From the NCBI GenBank assembly GCA_015832175.1, contig WJXW01000004.1, forward strand, positions 1,798,001 through 1,862,000: a DNA stretch of 64,000 nucleotides, written 5' to 3'. Position numbers and translations under genes: made by a program. The notes beneath the pieces were generated by a model. That model was not told the origin of the DNA, did no database searches, and saw only the letters and a list, made by a program, of their open reading frames with translations. Origin of the DNA: Paraphaeosphaeria minitans. Taxonomy: Eukaryota; Ascomycota; Dothideomycetes; Pleosporales; Didymosphaeriaceae. Shown here piece by piece: positions 23,901-32,900 of this stretch; positions within the stretch are counted from its first letter, which is position 1, and every line of letters begins with the position of its first letter.

Positions 23901-26900
23901 GGTGTTGAGGATGTCCTTTGCATGCGACTCTACCGTAACGCGCTGCTCACTGGACATGACTTGTGCAGTGGCCTCGGGGTAGTAGAACAAGAAGTTCTCC
24001 ACATGCTGGAGGACAGTGCGAGAGATAGGGAAGCGTTTCATCCAGGTGTTGAATATTTCGCGGAAGTGGACCAGCTGAGTTTTGACAGACTGCTCGAGAT
24101 GCGTGTGAGTTTCGGACCATACGTTAGACGGCAAAACCGGTAGCTTGTCAAAGTCGTCCGCCGACCCGCGAATCTGCCCACTCCATTCTCGCATCTCCAG
24201 CACTAAGTCATCCACCTCGTTAGTCTTTCCAAGTTTCGCTTGTGCTGCGACGACCTGTGCGCCTGTATCGAGCATTGTGCATAGCCACGCGAGGCTGGGC
24301 CGTACAGTAGCGGTCGCATCTGTCTTTGCTTTCGAGACGCGCACAACATCCTCTTCGTGCATCGCGCAAAACTCAGCCGCTTTGGAAATCGGAACCTGTA
24401 CTTGTGCAAGCATACTCGATGCTTTGCTCAAGAACCCACGTTGTTGGACCGTAGCATGCAGCAAGCCCTCGAGGTATCCAATACTCCTCGTAACATCATT
24501 ACCCGTCAGGTCCCCGTGGTGTTCCTTGGCAATACCACGAACCTCATCCATGATGCTCAGCGCCTTATGAAGTAAAAACTCCGTTTGTCCCGCCCCGACG
24601 ATAGGCAGGGCAGCCAGCACCGTGGAAAGATTTTCTTGTCGCGCCAACTGATCAGTGCTTAGATTGGCCTTGACGCCCATCTGGCGAAGTTCTTTCATCG
24701 TATCAGCGTAGACCTTGCGCTTGCGTGTCTTAAGATGCTGGACAGCCACTTTCGTCTCTTCAGTCAGCGTAGTGGGCGTGGCTTTCTGCAGCTCAATGAT
24801 AGAACTCTCGAGGTCGACGATGAAGCTTTCGATATAAATGGCGCTATCCATAGCCTCGGTGTTTGGCGTTGTCAACTTCCTCATCAACGGCACAGTGACT
24901 GCGAGGTTCTTGAATCTCGTAGGACGAGCGCTCCAGCTTTGCGTGCGCGATGCACACAGCGCGAGGGCAGTAGGCGAAACAGCGGTGCCCACTTCTCCCA
25001 TCTCGATCGCTTCAGGTGAGCTATGCTCCTCGGGGAACCCAGCACTGACGATACCGGACACAGGCTGGTTGAGCAGCGCTCTGAACTTCCTCACCGACCT
25101 GCTCAGCTTGCGGTGCGAGTTCTTCGCACTCGCCTTCAAAGCTTCGATATTGGTGTCTTTCCAGCTAGCCAGCTTGATCACATCGACGACCTGTTTTTCG
25201 AGTTTTTGGCGTCCCTTGGCGAGCGCTTCGAGAACCGGCTTCTGCAGGCGAGAGAAGTACGAGATGAAATTTTGTAGCGCGGTGCTAAGCGGCTCAAAGA
25301 GCGAGTTGTCATGCGTCCGCATGGCGACGTGGGCCTGAAGTTGTCCGAGGAGCTTGACCCGTTGCTCGTACTGGCCTAGTGTGGTGGCATAGAAAAATCC
25401 TTCGAGCGTCTTAAGCAGATCCTTTGCGAATAGCTTCATGGCAGGCTCGCTGTCAATGGAGTCCGCTGCAGCGATAATGGTCTCGTATGCGATGAAGAAC
25501 CAGCTGTTGGCGCTATCGCGGCACTTGACGGTCTCCATGTCGAACAGACGCGCCCACGTCGTGAGTTCGAGCTGGCGCCAGCTCACAAGCAGACTTGTGA
25601 GATCGTCGAATAGTGGCGCAGTGCTGAACTCCTTGCTCGCGACGCGTTGCCACTCGTACATGTACCCATAGAGTTTCTCCAGCTTCGTGATGAGTTTTGC
25701 GACCGGATCAACGTGTCTGAACTCAAGCGCTTCGTCGCAAGTTCGCAACACTTCCGACAGTGTGGCGTGTTCTGGCCAAATGTTGCGAATCTGTCGGTAT
25801 CGGACCTGGATGCGGTGGAGCAGAGCCATCATTCGCTTGGCTTCGGGCAGGTTGGCGTCGAAGTAGAAGTTGTACGCTTTGCCTTGTCCAGAAGAAGCAA
25901 GTGCATCTGCCTTCTTCTCGAGCGCAAGATATATCGCAGGCAGGGCGTGCTCGTGGCGTGTACCGTGCGCTTTACCTCCAGCAACTCGACTCATCTCCCT
26001 TGCACACCACTCGAGGAGCGCTGCAATGCCGTCCGCCGCACTGTTGCTCCCAAGGAAGATCGATGCATGCATTTTTGCAAGTCGGATAGCGTGGTCACGA
26101 GAAGTGGAAGACTGTCCTGTTTGCAGCGACTCCTCCTCGTCGTAATCCGGGAATAACGAGCGGTCCTCTTCTCCGTCTTCATCCTCGCCACGGTAGGTGT
26201 ATAGACTGCTGTTCTTCGCTTCGTCGTGTTGGTCCTTCTGCAGCTGCAACTTCCAATCGCTAAGAAATGACGAGAAGAGATTGTGGATCAGCTGCCGCGG
26301 CTTATCGACGGATAGGTAAGGTGCATCCACGGCCTTGATGACAGCTAGAGAGTGCAGAGCATGCCACCTCAGATCGACCGCACTTTGTTTCTGTGCTAGC
26401 TCGACTTCGCAATGCTGAATTAAAATCTCGGAGTTTATGTTGCTCGTATGATAGCCGTGGAATCCAAAGAACGGGGTGTATTTGGTAATGTACACAAGCG
26501 ATCTCGACACATCGCTCTCCTCTTCTTGCTCAGTCGCACCCAGAGATAGACCGATGCTGAGGCACACAAGGAAGCCCACTGCAGGACTAGTGATATCGTC
26601 GTAGCTTCGGTAGCCCTCGGTCAGTCTCCGAATAATATGCGAGATGTTCTGCTTTAGTGTGTTGTCTTGAGCAGCCTCTTTGACAGACATCGCTCCCGTT
26701 GCCAGTGGTCTGACTACGCTCAGCAGGTTGGAAAACTCGCCCTGCAGAGCATCAAGTTCCGATACCTGAGGACGTACAATAGCAGGCACAGGAGGTTCTT
26801 CTCCCATGTCGCGGATCGCATTCTCGGTTCGACGTATGCGGAGACTTGTGTTTTGACCCGTGAAGCCAATTTGGAATTCGCGCAATGTGTGCAATGCACC

Positions 26901-29900
26901 CAAATACCCAGTTCTTTCTTCGCTGAAAAGGTCGCGCTCAATCATCGGTCGCAGCGCCGGATCGTGTGGATAGTTTGGTACATAGAGGTTCAACCCGGTC
27001 AGTCCAAGTAAAACCCAGGCATGAGACTCGATTTTGTCGAAGGAATTTGCGTGGCGGTAACATTGTTGTAATGGGGCCAGGGCACCGCGATAGTTCTCTG
27101 ATATGGATGCAGCAGGATGGAACTCCAATGAGGCTTGGTCGACCGCAGATATGACATCAACGCAATGCGACGCATAAAGGCCGTTGAGAGTATTGCGATA
27201 GAGCCAGGCCAAAGCATCCTGTTGGTGTCTAGTAAAGCGCTCCGAGTCGAGGACAAGCTCTTGCGCGAGCACTTGTATTTCCGCTTCAAAGCGCTCGAGC
27301 TGAGCAAGCTGAACTTCGTCCGCAGCGTGTAGCTGAGTAAGTAAAGCGGTGTGGACACGTCCATCGATGGCCACGGGTTGGCTAGACTGTTTGTGCAGTC
27401 CAATGTACCGAGACAGGCGATCCAAGTTGCCCCAAGCATCAGCTTGTTCCATAGGCTCGTCAGCGAGTTTGGTCAGCTTCGTGGGTCTCCTCGCGAGCAA
27501 TGAAGATTTGGCGCGGACGACAGGCACTGCAGCGTTTGGCGCAACGTACCTGCGGTCGTTCTTCGGTATATGGCTCTGTGCAATGTCGAGATGCTGGCAT
27601 ATTCCCTCAAACACAGCTTCAAAGTAAGGCGTAACAGTGATATCGTCCTCACCAATACTGTCTTCAAGCTCACGCAAAGCATTTTCAAGAGCGGTAACAA
27701 GCTCTCGAGCATCCACATCGTATGTTCCGACGAGCTCTAACGAGCTGGCAAAACGCTCGCGGATCTGTATCATCTCGTCGAGCTTAAGATGCGACTTCCA
27801 CATGATCGCATCCAGTCTGTCGGCCAGGTTTTCCAGCGCAAGCACAGCCGCAAGTTGGACATGTTGCTTGGGCGTATCAGGCTTGAAGTACCGCCATACA
27901 CGTTCCATGCCCAGGCCACTGCTCAGTTGAACATCGCTGCCAAACTTTGCTACTTCTTTGGACAACTTGCTGCCTAACTCGACAGCAATTGCTGCGGGAG
28001 AATTGTTGAGTTTTGTGGTCACATCCGAGAGCATCTTCAAATATGTCTGGAACGTCGCACGATCAAAGTTCGAGCCCGTCATCAGACTGTGGAACGACCA
28101 AAAAAGCTGGCGCAAGAGCGTTGGTGTCAAACCTTCTATGTCGAACAGACCCGTAGCACCGCCGCCCTGAGTGATGCCCTGGATACAAGAAGCCATGCCC
28201 TGCCAGAACGCGTACAGGAACGCTGGAAACTTCTGTAGTTCTTTCCGGCGCTCAAATTTGGTGGAAGGAAGCGCCGCGAGCGCTTTTTGCATCTTGAAGC
28301 AGTCCAGCAGGACATCGTATATCGAGGCGAACCACCTTGACAGTGTCTCGGAAGAGCTGCTATGGCGAAGGATGAGCTCGTTGTTGAGTGCGTGGTAGGG
28401 CTGCAGGGCGAGCGCGAAGTTGGATTTTTCGTCTTCAGCAAGCTTTTTTTGTAGGGATCGTGCTTGAGGATCCGCAATCGAAGTAAGAAATTGCAGTTGC
28501 TCGTGTAAACTTGACGAGGTGCTGTTCATGACTGGGGTGCCATTAATAGAGGTCGATTGGTCACCACGGTTCGTCAGCAGTCCTTTCGAGAGCTGTTTCT
28601 CGAAACTCAGGAGAAGCCCAGTATCCACAATTGACAGGTCCTCAAGTTGCATCTGCGTGACTTCTGTCGCAGTGTTCTTGCACAACTCTCGGAAGCGATA
28701 CATCTTGCTCTCAAGCGGGTACTCTATCGGTGCCTCCCCCTCTGAACTTTCTACAATTTCTTCTTCGCCCAACAAACAGATCTCCACAGCTCTGTTTCGC
28801 ATAGCTCTACTCAGCTCCCCGAACCTTGGGTCCACGGTCATGAAGATTCTGAAGTCGGGATGCGGCTTCACCATCCGGGCTTCACCATCGGCAGTGGAAT
28901 GCTCGTTGATGCTGAGGTACCCATTCGGTTCGAGCAATGAGTTGAGGCGGTCGAGAACTGCGCTGCTGCACAAATTCGCGTTGTCGAGGACGAGCCATTT
29001 GCCTTGCTGGAGAGCCTGGATCAGAATGCCATCGACCCATTGGAAGCGAGCTCCGTCGATCTGTTGGGGAGTATTGACGAGGACTTCGAGTTCTTGGCAG
29101 TGCTGTGCGAGCTCTGTAGACGAGGGATTCTCTTGTGCAAGAGTTTGCAGAAGGTCTAGTATCTCTCGGGTATCAGACAGAGCGTAGTTGCTGAGCGATT
29201 CAAGCAGCCTGGTGGCAGCAGATGTTGGGTTTGTCGCGGAAGAAAGTGCACACCGCATAAAATGTTCCAGTGTCAACATAAAGCGGTGAAGCTCTCGTGA
29301 CGGATCGACCTGTTCGTAGCCGCCAACCAAATCCATAGCATCAATATCTGCGTTCATTGAGAAAGTGACCATGCTTGCACCAGCAAACGATGCGACTTGG
29401 TTGATCATCGCTGTCTTTCCTGACCCAGGTGGCCCAACCAATATGACAGGCCAGTTTTGCCTTATACTGACGACAAGTGCCTCCATTGGCGCTAGCTGAG
29501 CGATGCGCAGAGTAAATGTAGGGTCAGGTCGTGTGATTGCGTGGTCTCTGGGAAGCAGGCCAAGTCCAACCTGTAAAGTCGACGGTGAAAGATTATGGTA
29601 GAACGTAATACGTGGATCATGTTGCCCGTATATCGACTCGAATAGCTTCAAGAGTCGAACGCGGTCGGTCTCTGAACGGAAGCGTTGGGCGAAGATGGTA
29701 TCTAAGAAGTCCCTCGCAGTACCGAAGAACTGTGGTGAAGTGAGCAACTGCAGCCAGCGAAGAGTGTCTCTCAAGTTGAACTCCCATGGCGCACCAAGGT
29801 TACCGAAAGCACGGTGAGTGACGACCTGTTGATCGAGCTCAGCGACGAAGGTGATCAATTTCTTGACTTCCTCGTCCGCAATGCCAGGAAAAACCTTGCG

Positions 29901-32900
29901 GCAGATGAGAGACAAATCCTCGGGCCGGAATACATCTGCATATACGACCGTGAACCGATTGACGAATGATGCTGGAAGACCCTTTCGCCCGCCGCCCTGG
30001 TGATGTGGGTTCTGTGCGGCAAAGACGCGAAAGTCAGGATGCTTGTGAAACTTCTGGTCGAGCTCTGAGATGTAGACCTCGCCACGGTGATCGAGCACTG
30101 CGTTAAGACCTTCGAGTACTGATTGAGACGCAAGATTCATCTCGTCGAGTAGCACCCAATCGCCATTCTTCATGGCCTTGAGGAAGGGCGCGTCACGCCA
30201 AGCGAAGGTGCCAGCCTGGCCACCTTCAACGGGTACGTCAGATCCGAACAGGTCCATCAGATCTGTCTGCTCGGACAGGTTGAGCCTAGTGAGAGGCTTT
30301 CCAATCGCCCGTGCAAGAGCAGTGACCAGCGTAGTTTTACCGACACCGGGATTACCTTCGAGTAAGATCGGTTTTGACAACTGCAAGGCACGAACGACTC
30401 TGGTGGCGTTCGACCTTGTGGTAGGCGCTTCGAGCGAAAAGCTGATGTCCTCGTCAGTGGTTGGAGAAAACTTCGGAATCGAAAACGGTCCCATCTGAAG
30501 AGTTTCTGGTGTTGAGGAGATGGCGATCGAACTGAAGTACACCGGGAATACGTCCTCGCCAAGAAGATAGCTCAATTGGGTCAGGCATGCTTCGCGTTCC
30601 TCATCAATTGAAGCAGCAGATATCGCAAGCAGACCCGCAGGATTTGCACCCAGAGTATCGATGAAAACCATGGCCGCACCGTGTATGATGGCAAAAAGAG
30701 GGGCGTCGCTTGGAGAGTTGTTAATGAAGGTGACCCAGGCAAGCGTGTCTCGTATCGATATAGACGACGCCGCAGAGGTGTTGTACTTGGTGTTGAACCA
30801 CTTGGAGAACGATACGAGATCTCTGGCATACTGCACAGCGCTCGGCTTGAGCTTTGCTTGAACGATCTGTGTAATGTCCTCGTCGTCGGACAGGGCGGGC
30901 ACCCATATCTCAGTGAAACGGTTCCTGAGAGCGGGCGATAGCTCCTTCTTGCCATAGTCACCACCAGGATTCATTGTCGCGAGAAATTGGAAGCCCTCTG
31001 TTGCAGTGACCAGCGAGTCCACAGGGCCTTTCTCGGCAAGAAGTAGGGTTCGCGATGACTCCAACACACTGTTCAAGCGTTCGAGTACAGAGTCATCCGC
31101 AAGCGAGATCTCATCCAGTAGAAAGTATTGTCCGGTTTTCATTGCATGGACTAGACTTCCGTCGGCCCACTCGAACAATGCCGCAACCTTGACGCGATTG
31201 GCCTGGATCTCTTCACGGTGAGCTGCTAGTATCAAATCGAGTGCGTCTGGCGTCTCGGCTAAGAACCTGTCATACTCTTCGAGGAGCTCTTGCAATCTCG
31301 GAGCTGCTTCTTGCAACTGAAGATGAGGACCCAAAGCTTCCTGTAGCTGCCTGTAAAGGAGGTCTTCCACTGCGGCTCTGTTTCGAATTGGTCGCTGGGC
31401 ACCAATAAGGTCACCAGTCTCGGTGTTCTGATGTGCGTTCAGGATGTGTAGTTGCCTGCCAAAAGCGTCCGCAAGCATTTGACACACGGTAGTCTTTCCA
31501 CAACCTGTCTCTCCAACGAGCAGCACAGGCTCGTTGTTACGGATAGCATGGGCGACTAATACGAATAGTCGCCGCATCGCCTTCGTCCAGACAACACTGG
31601 CATCTGCGCCAGTCATCTCCTTGCATAGCTTGATTTCCGGAGAATGATCCTCGCTGAACATAGTTTCTACCAGAATCTCAACCTTGGGCCCCTTCTTGCT
31701 CATCACTGTCTCGATGATCTTCTTGACAGCTTTTCGCTCTTCTTCTTTGCGGACACGCTCGGCAAGCAACATGTAACCGTTGTTGGCAAGATCTTGAATG
31801 GTATCGGCTTTGCGTTGCGCCCAACGGAACAGATCTCGAAGCGTTGCGAAACTCTTCTGTTCGAAGATCCGGTTTTCTTGTCGTAGGATAGAAAGCTCTT
31901 GGTACACGCTCACGATTCGCTTGCACCATGATTCGGGTATCATAGTACGTCGATGCAAGATTTCTGTCAGTTCCTCTACCGGGATGTCGTCGAAGTGGAG
32001 CTCGAGAAAGCGATTGCGGAAGGCTCGAGACAAGGCTTTTCGACCACCGTACAGACCAGCAGGGTTCTGTGTCGCGAACAGCATGAAGTCCTCGTGGGGT
32101 CGAACTACCTCTTGGGTTTCCGGTATCAGTAGTTCTCGGTTGTCGTCCAGGAGTCGATTGAGAGCTTCCAAAACATCAGTAGGCGCCAAGTTCAATTCGT
32201 CCAGCACTATCCAGTGGCCTTCTCTTAGCGCCCTGACAAGAATGCCCTCTTGAAAGGTTAGCTTGCCGTCAGCACCCGAGATGTAGGATCCTAGGTACTC
32301 CTGAAGATCAGTGTGCTCGTGGTTGTTGATTCGCACGAACTTGTTCCCTGACCGCTTCGCTAGGTACTCGATCATACTGGTCTTTCCGGAAGATGTCGGG
32401 CCCTGAATTAGTACGGGATAACGTCGCGTTGAAGAAGCTCGGATGAGGTTGTTCATATTCCGTTGAACGAAAGGGGTGATGATGTAGTGAGTTTGCTCCT
32501 CAACCGGCTGCAGACCTTGTCGAAGCCAGTAGTGACCTTCTCGGACATAGCCCCTCCCATCACTCGGTTGTAACATTGGCTTTCCCAATTCAGACTTCAA
32601 GGTGGACTTTTGTGGGAAGAGGTGCTCTTTGATAAGCGGGGCCACAAAATCTTCCGACGCTTTCCCAAGGAATGTAAGAAAGCTCATGTGGAAGCCTTCA
32701 AACAACGCACGGCGTAACGTACATAATGGCGCAATCTCACGAGCGTATGAGAGCGTCCGCGTCAACGTTCGGAGACTGAAATGCGCCTTCTGATCTGCGC
32801 CATCGACCAGCATATTAGCCCGAGCCAGTTCTTGAATCTTGAGATAGAGCTTGGTCACATCGGAGGAGACACGAACAATGGCCGGGTCAACCTGGTCGCC